Positions 6,233-12,381 of a DNA stretch of 12,570 nucleotides are shown one piece after another (the first letter of the stretch is position 1; the number at the start of each line of letters is the position of its first letter). Location of the stretch: assembly GCA_002726865.1 (NCBI GenBank), contig PBSW01000025.1, forward strand, positions 7,466 to 20,035, written 5' to 3'. The translations under genes were made by a program, and so were the position numbers. The notes beneath the pieces were generated by a model. That model saw only the letters and a program-made list of their open reading frames with translations. It was not told the DNA's origin and ran no database searches. The stretch is from Candidatus Bathyarchaeota archaeon (GTDB lineage: Archaea > Thermoproteota > Bathyarchaeia > TCS64).

Positions 6233-7179
6233 GGTCTCCAGCCTTCTAGAAGCAAAACAAAGAGCGATGCAGCGGTAAGGTCTGCAGTCGTCCCAGGATT
6301 CAGACCGCCTTCTGATTCATGAAGTTCATTATCAAAGTCCCATAGGAGTTTTTTTCCTTTAACAATGTTAACCTCTCCTGCCTTGAGAATCTTTGTGGCT
6401 TGTTTGCTGACATCCACCGCTTTTGTTATACCAGACTTTCGGATTATCAAGGAATCCGGATATTTGGAGAGGATGTGCATGAATGTGTCAATGATCGCAT
6501 CGTTTAGTGAAGCCCTGTTAAGGGCGGTCTTTAGTTTGGGAAGGCCAACTCCAAATGTTATCTGGAATATTGTTATCCATTCGGAGCATATGGAATCTCT
6601 TTTAGCACATTTCTCGAAGATATCAAGTGGAGAAAGCCCCTCATCATCGATTCTTATAAGAGAATGCCTATCTGTGACGTCGAGCTCCACTACGTCCCCC
6701 AGGTTTTCACTTCTCATCGCGAGCTGGATGGCCTTGTAGATAGCAACCGTGTCAACAGGAGATGCGGCTTTAACAACCTTTTCTAGATTTTTTCTTAGGT
6801 CCATAGCATCGATGCTCAAAGATTCATAAAGTGTTGCTCCGGCTGCAGCTGCAATGGGAGAGAAGAGCAGAAGGACACCCAAGTTTACGTTTCCACCCCC
6901 TTGCCACTTAAGAGATTCATCCACGGCATTCAGGACAGATCTTCCGAGATTAATATGCTCCCAATCTAGAGTGCCTGAAATTGCATTTTGGCCCCTTAGG
7001 GCAAGTTCGCGCATCTCAGGACCAAGAGCGACACCACCTGCGAGGAAGTGCTCAAAACGAGTTTCAGGGAAGTCTCGCGTCCGATGAACATTTCCGGGCT
7101 TGGGATATGCAGATACCTCCATCAAAGTGGCTAAGCTAGCGCATCTGCTCACGTAATCGCCTATCTTGGCTCTCTCCAT
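6229..7179 (-). CDS. Triphosphoribosyl-dephospho-CoA synthase-like protein (CitG/MdcB family, COG1767)
   Basis: Bacterial CitG and MdcB join the ribose of ATP to dephospho-CoA with loss of adenine, making the precursor of the prosthetic group of citrate lyase or malonate decarboxylase. This 316-residue relative shows the family blocks YPKPGNVHRTRDF (residues 25-37), GGGNVNLGVLLLFSP (near 93-107) and NPGTTADLTAASLF (near 295-308). No citrate lyase or malonate decarboxylase gene is visible nearby. Instead the gene stands next to H4MPT biosynthesis genes, and related proteins are found with such genes in methylotrophic bacteria and methanogens. The true substrate is therefore probably not dephospho-CoA. 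Because H4MPT carries an alpha-linked ribofuranosyl 5-phosphate, I infer that the protein may attach that ribose; this is a hypothesis. ATG 7179 lies about 35 bases from a TATA element shared with the divergent gene at 7246. Confidence 0.85.
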   Translation of the reverse strand: MERAKIGDYVSRCASLATLMEVSAYPKPGNVHRTRDFPETRFEHFLAGGVALGPEMRELALRGQNAISGTLDWEHINLGRSVLNAVDESLKWQGGGNVNLGVLLLFSPIAAAAGATLYESLSIDAMDLRKNLEKVVKAASPVDTVAIYKAIQLAMRSENLGDVVELDVTDRHSLIRIDDEGLSPLDIFEKCAKRDSICSEWITIFQITFGVGLPKLKTALNRASLNDAIIDTFMHILSKYPDSLIIRKSGITKAVDVSKQATKILKAGEVNIVKGKKLLWDFDNELHESEGGLNPGTTADLTAASLFVLLLEGWRP

Positions 7180-7210
7180 TAATGTCTCAAGTCAATCTTC
7201 TCAGAATTCG

Positions 7211-7218
7211 CTTATAAG
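7211..7218. promoter_or_regulatory. Palindromic TATA element shared by two divergent genes
   Basis: CTTATAAG is a perfect palindrome in a 66-bp intergenic region. Its centre is about 31 bases before the plus-strand ATG (7246) and about 35 bases before the minus-strand ATG (7179). It is the only good TATA candidate for either gene, and neither gene has a Shine-Dalgarno sequence. One bound TBP could thus serve both directions. Confidence 0.55.
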
Positions 7219-7245
7219 AACCCCACCATGTATTGACGGGGCTAG

Positions 7246-8274
7246 ATGATCGTGGATATCGACGAAACGAAGCGATTAGAAGGCGACTATATAGAAACAA
7301 TTGAAGGCCTTCTTTTCGCAGTAAAGGGCGTCCATCATCCCCCGGGGCTCACAATTGCCTACCTCAGGTACTTGCCGAAGCCAAAAGGAGAAAGAATGAG
7401 GGACGGCCGAAGGTATGATAGGCTCTATGATATTGAGCATACAGAAAAGCTTCTCAGGCAGAATTTTCCCCATTACCTAAATCATATCGAGAAGTTGTCC
7501 CTTACCCTCCAATCAGTTCCAAGCAAATATATATTCAAAATTTATGATCCCCGAAAGAAACTGAGGGAAATTACGGAAAAGCCAGAAAGCCACCTCCAAG
7601 AGAAAATTGCCAAGCTCATAATGGCCTTGCAAAGTAAAGGAATTGACATTAAAACGTTGGGTATTTTAGGTTCCTTATTGATTAATCTCGCTGGATCAGA
7701 TTCAGATATAGATATCGTTGTTTATGGAAGGGAAAACGGTAAGAAAGTATACGAAAGTCTCAAAGAACTGAGGAAAGAAACGAGATGGATCGCTGCATAT
7801 AACGAGGAGAATGTAGCGGATGTGGTATTATCTCGTTGGGCAGATTCCGAACTCAATTTAAAAGAGTTAGGTTCATTGGAGATTCAGAAGGTCCTTCACG
7901 GAAGAGTGGACGGCATTGATTATTTTTTAAGGCTCTTGAAACTACCCCAGGAGGTAGAAATCGAGGACCATTCGAGACCTCTAGGGGTTGTTAAACTAAA
8001 GGCTAGGATCACAGAGGATAATGACGCGATATACGCTCCTTGCAGTTATCTGATAGAAGATTGTAAGTATCTGGATTCAAAGGGATTGCCAATCGCTTCT
8101 CAACTTTTTAGCTATAGAGGTAAATTTACTGAGCAGGCAAAAAAGGGAGATCTCGTAGAGGCGAAAGGCACCTTGGAGGAGGTAGTAACAAGAGGTGAAA
8201 AGTCGTTTAGGGTAATCCTCGGAAGGAAAGGGGATTACTTGATTCCAATGGGCAAGAGGGATACCTTTTTCTGA
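7246..8274 (+). CDS. Predicted archaeal nucleotidyltransferase (COG1665-like)
   Basis: This 342-residue protein has three parts. Residues 1-110 form a conserved-looking N-terminal domain (GLLFAVKGVHHPPG, then a KYIFKIYDPRKKL-like end). Residues 115-235 contain the nucleotidyltransferase core with an exact GS-x10-DxD signature: G142 S143, then D154 and D156 in SDSDIDIVVYG, which would bind the metals and nucleotide. Residues 240-342 look like a beta-rich, possibly OB-fold domain (GVVKLKARI, KKGDLVEAKGTLEEVV). The family is predicted from archaeal genomes and, to my knowledge, has no settled function. It is the first gene of the series leading to mptG and shares a promoter region with the CitG-like gene. 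MdcG, the bacterial partner of the CitG-like MdcB, also uses an NTase-type DxD motif, so a joint role is an attractive inference. No ribosome binding site; probably leaderless. Confidence 0.8.
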   Translation: MIVDIDETKRLEGDYIETIEGLLFAVKGVHHPPGLTIAYLRYLPKPKGERMRDGRRYDRLYDIEHTEKLLRQNFPHYLNHIEKLSLTLQSVPSKYIFKIYDPRKKLREITEKPESHLQEKIAKLIMALQSKGIDIKTLGILGSLLINLAGSDSDIDIVVYGRENGKKVYESLKELRKETRWIAAYNEENVADVVLSRWADSELNLKELGSLEIQKVLHGRVDGIDYFLRLLKLPQEVEIEDHSRPLGVVKLKARITEDNDAIYAPCSYLIEDCKYLDSKGLPIASQLFSYRGKFTEQAKKGDLVEAKGTLEEVVTRGEKSFRVILGRKGDYLIPMGKRDTFF

Positions 8275-8307
8275 ACATTTTTAGGTTAATTCCATCGTCG
8301 GTGTTGA

Positions 8308-8967
8308 TTGACGGTAATGACAAGATCGGGGTTTAGGAGGCTTCTCGACGTGATGGGCTTTTATAGGGGGGGAATCAGCGAAACTATTCTAACTACAGTG
8401 AGCCCTGATGGATTTTTCAACGCAGCTCCGATGGGGATCCGCAGAACAAGTGACGAAACTTTAGAGCTTAGACCGTACAAGTCGAGCTCAACCTTTACGA
8501 ATCTTATTGATAATTCAAATGCGTGCATTAATGTAACAGATAACCCGGGGCTTTTCTTTGTGACGGCGTTCCGGGGTAAATCGATCGATGGATTACATGA
8601 ACCAGTAATCGATAAAGAAATGAGGATTATAACATCAGTCGCTCACATCTTCGTAGACACCTCAAGAGGCAGGGACATCTCCAGGATTCAAGCGAATTTC
8701 ACATGTCAAGTAAAAGGTATTGAGGTTAAAAAAATGATGCCGCGTTCCTTTTCTCGAGGAAAAGCAGAGGCTATTGAGGCCATCATACACGCCACACGCA
8801 TAGAGGTCTTCTTAAAAGAGAGAAGGATGGGTGATGTGGAAAGGTTGATTAAATCTTTCGCCGAGTGTAAGGATGTGGTTTGGAGGGTTTCAGCGTCCGA
8901 TTCGGTTGAAATCAAAGTAATTAGAGAGATTGAAAAGATGATAGTCACGTGGAAGGGAAAGGTATAG
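8308..8967 (+). CDS. DUF447 family protein, FMN-binding split-barrel type, linked to H4MPT biosynthesis
   Basis: This 219-residue protein belongs to the DUF447 group, which resembles the flavin-binding split barrel of pyridoxamine-phosphate oxidases. Characteristic are SETILTTVSPDGFFNAAPMGI near residues 24-44, followed by a strand with RPYKSSSTFTNLI and CINVTDNPGLFF near residues 71-85; a helical C-terminal part of about 90 residues follows. The family is known mainly from methanogens and from methylotrophic bacteria, where genome context ties it to H4MPT synthesis; its reaction is not established. Here it lies 33 bases after the nucleotidyltransferase gene and overlaps mptG by 19 bases, which supports the link strongly. 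TTG 8308 gives the longest frame; ATG 8317, three codons later, is an equally possible start, as no clear ribosome binding site decides between them. Confidence 0.8.
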   Translation: MTVMTRSGFRRLLDVMGFYRGGISETILTTVSPDGFFNAAPMGIRRTSDETLELRPYKSSSTFTNLIDNSNACINVTDNPGLFFVTAFRGKSIDGLHEPVIDKEMRIITSVAHIFVDTSRGRDISRIQANFTCQVKGIEVKKMMPRSFSRGKAEAIEAIIHATRIEVFLKERRMGDVERLIKSFAECKDVVWRVSASDSVEIKVIREIEKMIVTWKGKV

Positions 8968-9926
8968 AAGTCACGGTCAAGACGCCTTCAAGGCTACATT
9001 TCTGCATGATCGATTTGAGAGGTGACCTCGGAAGAATTCACGGTAGCGTCGGAGTTACTATTGATAACCCTAACATCATCCTCAAAGCGAAGGCTGCTTC
9101 CAGTGTCGAGGTAAAAGGATCTAGAGCAGACAGGATAAAGTCTTTTGCGGAGACTATCCTTGCCAGGTCAGGGATCAGTGGCGGTGTATCGATTGAGTTA
9201 CTCTCGGATATTATGGAGCATTCTGGTTTTGGATCAGGGACTCAGCTAGCCCTCGCAGTCGGAACTGCCATTTCGGAACTATACGGTCTTCACTCGACAG
9301 TTGAAGAGATAGCGTTGAAGCTGGATCGTTCAAGGAGATCAGGAATTGGGACATTTGCGTTTAAACACGGGGGATTTAACGTAGACGCCGGTCACAAGGT
9401 TGGTGATACGAGGAGTATCCCCCCCCTTTTTTTCCGTGCAGATTTTCCAGATAACTGGCGATTTGTCATTGGGGTGCCATCGATTCCAACCAAGAAAAGC
9501 GGTTCTTCCGAGAAAAACGCATTCAATAAACTCAACCCACCCCCAGCAACGCTCACAGCAGAGATTTCAAGAATAATTCTCATGCAGATGATCCCCGCGA
9601 TTATCGAGGAGGACATTGTCTCATTCGGGAAGGCGATAACGAGCGTTGACTTTAAGTTTGGTCAATTCTGGGCCGAGATCCAAGGAGGATGTTTTACACA
9701 CCCGATAATTGAGAGGGGCATCGCATTTCTTGCTGATAGAGGATCCCTCGGGCAAGGGCAGAGCTCATGGGGTCCAGCTTTTTACGGCTTATCCGAAAGT
9801 GAAGGACAGGCACAAAAAATTTGCATAGGTCTAGAAAAGTTTCTCAACCAGGATAAGAGAAAAGGTAGAGCTTTCATCGCTCGACCAAATAATCATGGGG
9901 CCAGTGTCTCCAGAACGAGTATCTAA
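8949..9926 (+). CDS. mptG: Beta-ribofuranosylaminobenzene 5'-phosphate (RFAP) synthase
   Basis: MptG joins 4-hydroxybenzoate or 4-aminobenzoate with PRPP, releasing CO2 or using the equivalent route, and so makes the first committed C-riboside of the H4MPT arm. The 325-residue length is typical. It is a GHMP-kinase fold protein: the opening TPSRLHFCMIDLRGDLGRIHG (residues 12-32) is a family hallmark, and the glycine-rich HSGFGSGTQLALAVG (residues 91-105) stands for the GHMP motif 2 loop. RRSGIGTFAFKHGGFNVDAG near 130-148 and GQGQSSWGPAFYGL near the C-terminus also fit. The GTG start lies inside the end of the DUF447 gene (19-base overlap), so translation is likely coupled. A run of eight C and seven T at 9419-9433 lies within the frame but does not break it. 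The assignment is safe at family level; the substrate choice cannot be read from sequence. Confidence 0.92.
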   Translation: MEGKGIEVTVKTPSRLHFCMIDLRGDLGRIHGSVGVTIDNPNIILKAKAASSVEVKGSRADRIKSFAETILARSGISGGVSIELLSDIMEHSGFGSGTQLALAVGTAISELYGLHSTVEEIALKLDRSRRSGIGTFAFKHGGFNVDAGHKVGDTRSIPPLFFRADFPDNWRFVIGVPSIPTKKSGSSEKNAFNKLNPPPATLTAEISRIILMQMIPAIIEEDIVSFGKAITSVDFKFGQFWAEIQGGCFTHPIIERGIAFLADRGSLGQGQSSWGPAFYGLSESEGQAQKICIGLEKFLNQDKRKGRAFIARPNNHGASVSRTSI

Positions 9927-9953
9927 AATAATTGTTGGAGTCGACTTGAAACC

Positions 9954-11522
9954 GTGAAGATTCTCGTGGTCACAGGGAGACTCGCTTTCGATACTGTGTC
10001 ACGGAACGTCGCTGATTCGGGGTTTGATGTTGATGTCTTCTCTCTCCCGGTATCGGTCGCAGCATTTATTACCCCGCAGTTCGCTACCCGGAACTTGGCC
10101 AGGGAGAGCGTGAAAGATTACGATCTCATTCTCCTCCCCGGAACAGTCAGAGGGGATGTTACCTTGGTGGAGAAAGCAACGGGTATTCCCACTTTCAAGG
10201 GTCCATCCAACATGAATGATATATCCCTCCTCCTTGGGCTTCTCGATAGAATAGAACTTTCAAAAACAGTGTCAGCGACAGAGCGCCTAGTTGATGCACA
10301 GAGCGAGAGAGCGATCACTGAGATCAGGAGAGATGAGGAGAATTGGCGCTCTCTTCTGAAAGAACATGGGGGCCTTCTCATCGGTAGTAACGGGCACCAG
10401 GTGCCAATAGGTGCCTCATTTCCAATGCGGATAATTGCTGAGATCGTCAACGCTCCAACTCTAGAACTCGAAAAAGTCACCGAAAGGGCCAGATACTACC
10501 AGCGTGAGGGAGCCGACATCGTGGATATTGGAATGATCGCTGGGCAATCAAGCCCAGAGTCCGCCCAGACCATTGTGGAGGAAGTCAAATCCGTCATCGA
10601 CCTCCCAGTCAGCATCGATACGTTGGATCCACTCGAGATAGAGGCAGCTGTGGACGCCGGCGCCGATCTAGTGCTCAGCGTCGACGCAGGTACCCTAGAG
10701 GAGGTTGCACCCTATGTCTTAAACGTCCCTGTGGTGGTGCTCCCCTCTAACATGAGAAATGGATTCATCCCCCGAGGTGCAAACGAGAGGGTGGCATTAT
10801 TAATTGCAAACATCAAGAGGGCAACTGAGTTAGGAATTGAGAAAATTATTGCAGACCCAGTGCTCGAGCCAGTTATCAAACCGGGCTTACTCGAGTCTCT
10901 GATGGCATACAAGCTCTTTAGGGACCTGGATAAGAGCACTCCCGTTCTGTACGGTCTTGGAAATGTAACCGAGTTAATTGACGTCGACTCCACTGGGGTA
11001 AACGGAATTCTGGCTGCCTTGGCAGCGGAGGTCGGAGCCCAACTCCTCTTCATCCCGGAGCATAGTACTAAGGCCAAGGGGAGTGTAAGGGAAACCTCCC
11101 GATCCGCGAAGATGATGTACCTAGCCAAACGGAGAGGGACTCCACCCAAGGACCTCGGAATAGACGCGCTAGTTCTCAAGGAGAAGAAATGGAGAGAGCC
11201 AGAGTATCAAGAGAGATTATCTAGGGGAGCCAAGGTGATCCAAGCAATGCCTGAGGAAGACGGAGCTATAGACCGGCTCGGATGGTATAGGATTCTCGTG
11301 GACAGAACAAACGACAACATTGTTGCTATCCATTTCGACGGATGCGGGAGCCCGGACGTGGCTGTGAGGGGGAGGAACGCCCGGGAGGTCTACCAAACAA
11401 TCATTAGGGAAAACCTAGTGGGGGACCTTAACCACGCAGCATACCTCGGAAAAGAGCTGCACAAAGCTGAGTTGGCGGTCATCCTCGGAAGATCGTATGT
11501 GCAGGACGATCCCTTATTTTAA
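9954..11522 (+). CDS. Dihydropteroate synthase-like protein of H4MPT biosynthesis (MJ0301/TIGR00284 type)
   Basis: This 522-residue protein matches the archaeal dihydropteroate synthase-related family, proposed to condense the pterin pyrophosphate with RFAP, the product of the preceding mptG. Residues 1-150 form an N-terminal domain with a flavodoxin-like look (MKILVVTGRLAFDTVSRNV, DLILLPGTVRGD). Residues 155-410 form the DHPS-like TIM barrel, with GADIVDIGM (186-194) and SIDTLDPLEIEAAVDAGADL (220-239) as the recognisable strands. From about 440 (GWYRILVDRTNDNIVAIHF) a small C-terminal domain follows that recurs in this archaeal family. Ordinary bacterial FolP has only the barrel and about 280 residues. 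GTG 9954 lies 27 bases after mptG, with only a distant GGAG. Gene order mptG then DHPS-like follows the order of the two reactions. A 17-bp inverted repeat begins at its stop codon. Confidence 0.9.
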   Translation: MKILVVTGRLAFDTVSRNVADSGFDVDVFSLPVSVAAFITPQFATRNLARESVKDYDLILLPGTVRGDVTLVEKATGIPTFKGPSNMNDISLLLGLLDRIELSKTVSATERLVDAQSERAITEIRRDEENWRSLLKEHGGLLIGSNGHQVPIGASFPMRIIAEIVNAPTLELEKVTERARYYQREGADIVDIGMIAGQSSPESAQTIVEEVKSVIDLPVSIDTLDPLEIEAAVDAGADLVLSVDAGTLEEVAPYVLNVPVVVLPSNMRNGFIPRGANERVALLIANIKRATELGIEKIIADPVLEPVIKPGLLESLMAYKLFRDLDKSTPVLYGLGNVTELIDVDSTGVNGILAALAAEVGAQLLFIPEHSTKAKGSVRETSRSAKMMYLAKRRGTPPKDLGIDALVLKEKKWREPEYQERLSRGAKVIQAMPEEDGAIDRLGWYRILVDRTNDNIVAIHFDGCGSPDVAVRGRNAREVYQTIIRENLVGDLNHAAYLGKELHKAELAVILGRSYVQDDPLF

Positions 11523-11537
11523 CTCCTGCAAGGAGTT
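11521..11537. repeat. Perfect inverted repeat at the end of the DHPS-like gene (operator or terminator)
   Basis: AACTCCT-gca-AGGAGTT: seven pairs with a three-base loop. It overlaps the last two bases of the stop codon of the DHPS-like gene. With mismatches the symmetry extends outwards into a T-rich left flank (TTATTTT) and an A-rich right flank (CTAAAAAG). It ends about 8 bases before the likely TATA element of the next gene, so it may close the upstream transcript, bind a regulator of the flavin reductase-like gene, or both. Confidence 0.55.
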
Positions 11538-11544
11538 CTAAAAA

Positions 11545-11554
11545 GATATTAATT
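11545..11554 (+). promoter_or_regulatory. TATA element of the flavin reductase-like gene
   Basis: GATATTAATT, preceded by an A-run, is centred about 29 bases before the ATG at 11579. There is no Shine-Dalgarno sequence in between, which suggests a leaderless mRNA. A second A/T palindrome, GTATATAC (11558-11565), is too close to the ATG to act in the same way. Confidence 0.45.
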
Positions 11555-11578
11555 ACTGTATATACTCCACGCTATAAC

Positions 11579-12154
11579 ATGAAATCTCTCGGAGCTAAGG
11601 TCCTCGCGATACCCACCCCGGTATGGGTGGTAGGAACTTTCGATAGAGAAGGAAAGCCAAACGTTATGACAGCGGCCTGGGGAGGTGTCTGTTGCTCTCG
11701 CCCTCCCTGTGTAAATATTTCCCTCAGGAAGGCTACCTATAGTTACGGGAACATCGTGGAGCGGCAGGCTTTCACGATAAATATCCCGAGGGAGGAGGAC
11801 GTAGAGAAGGTGGACTTCATTGGGACGGCTTCAGGTAGGGATGTTGACAAATTCGCTGTTACAAAATTGACCTCCGTGAGAAGCGTGTTAGTCGACGCGC
11901 CATACATAGCCGAGTTCCCCCTTGTCCTCGAGTGCAAGGTCATCCATTCGCTAGAGATTGGTCTGCACACTCAGTTTATAGGTGAGATAATTGACGTCAA
12001 GGCGGAGGATGCCGCTGTAACGGATCGGAACGTGCCTGATATCGAGGCCATCAACCCTTTTGTATATAGCCCAGGTAACAGGACTTATCATGCAATTGGG
12101 AAATCCTTGAGTTTAGCATATACAAGTAGAGGAAAATATGCAGGCATTGAGTGA
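11579..12154 (+). CDS. Flavin reductase-like / flavoredoxin family protein (FMN-binding split barrel)
   Basis: Members of this family bind FMN and pass electrons between reduced nicotinamides or F420-type donors, flavin and a partner protein; many are of unknown exact role. The 191-residue product has the expected length. The N-terminal half carries the family pattern TPVWVVGTFDREGKPNVMTA, AWGGVCCSRPPCVNISLR, KATYSYGNIVERQAFTINIP, which forms the flavin-binding barrel, and FIGTASGRDVDKFAVTKLT follows as the next conserved block. It lacks a signal peptide or membrane segment. It stands 56 bases after the DHPS-like gene, separated by an inverted repeat and an apparent promoter of its own, so it may not belong to the same transcript. 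Whether it serves pterin reduction in H4MPT metabolism or something unrelated cannot be said from the sequence. Confidence 0.88.
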   Translation: MKSLGAKVLAIPTPVWVVGTFDREGKPNVMTAAWGGVCCSRPPCVNISLRKATYSYGNIVERQAFTINIPREEDVEKVDFIGTASGRDVDKFAVTKLTSVRSVLVDAPYIAEFPLVLECKVIHSLEIGLHTQFIGEIIDVKAEDAAVTDRNVPDIEAINPFVYSPGNRTYHAIGKSLSLAYTSRGKYAGIE

Positions 12155-12381
12155 AACTCTCGTATAAAATAGACCCTTTTCGTATATTTTACGCACGAGT
12201 GAGCCTCGATTGATCGGAGATCTGAGAGACAGAACCACGATTCCCACATGGTCGCGCGCGAAGCGTTTCAATCCCCTAGCCTGCTACATAGGATAGACCT
12301 TTCAACAAACCTTTTCCACTTGTCTTCCCTATTCAAGGTGGAATCCCTCTAAAAACCAAAAAAAATGGATGGTCGAACATT
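12155..12381. other. 227-bp region between the flavin reductase-like gene and purD
   Basis: The left part holds a promoter-like, partly symmetrical block (12159-12199). The middle contains small imperfect hairpins and one short open frame (ATG 12248 to TAA 12352, 34 residues, no known similarity, no ribosome binding site), which I do not call a gene. CTAAAAAC at about 12349-12356 lies about 30 bases before the GTG of purD and is the best TATA candidate for a leaderless purD mRNA. Confidence 0.45.
12159..12199. repeat. Inverted repeat with paired TCGTATA motifs
   Basis: CTCGT (12159-12163) pairs with ACGAG (12195-12199), and inside them TAAAATA (12165-12171) is matched by TATTTTA (12185-12191), leaving a small internal loop. 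In addition TCGTATA occurs as a direct repeat at 12160-12166 and 12180-12186, exactly 20 bases apart. TATAAAAT (12163-12170) would serve as a TATA box on the plus strand and the right half as one on the minus strand. It could be an operator, a start of a small RNA or the transcript end of the preceding gene. Confidence 0.4.

Noticed and set aside
10118..11179. Minus-strand frames of 120 and 155 codons within the DHPS-like gene
   Set aside because: They are antisense to a well-conserved coding region and their translations are Ser/Arg/Pro-rich without domains.
12262..12278. GCGTTTCAATCCCC resembles the end of some archaeal CRISPR repeats
   Set aside because: Only one copy occurs and no spaced repeats surround it; chance similarity.
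12248..12352. 34-codon ATG frame before purD
   Set aside because: Too short to separate from chance, no ribosome binding site, and its end overlaps the likely purD promoter.
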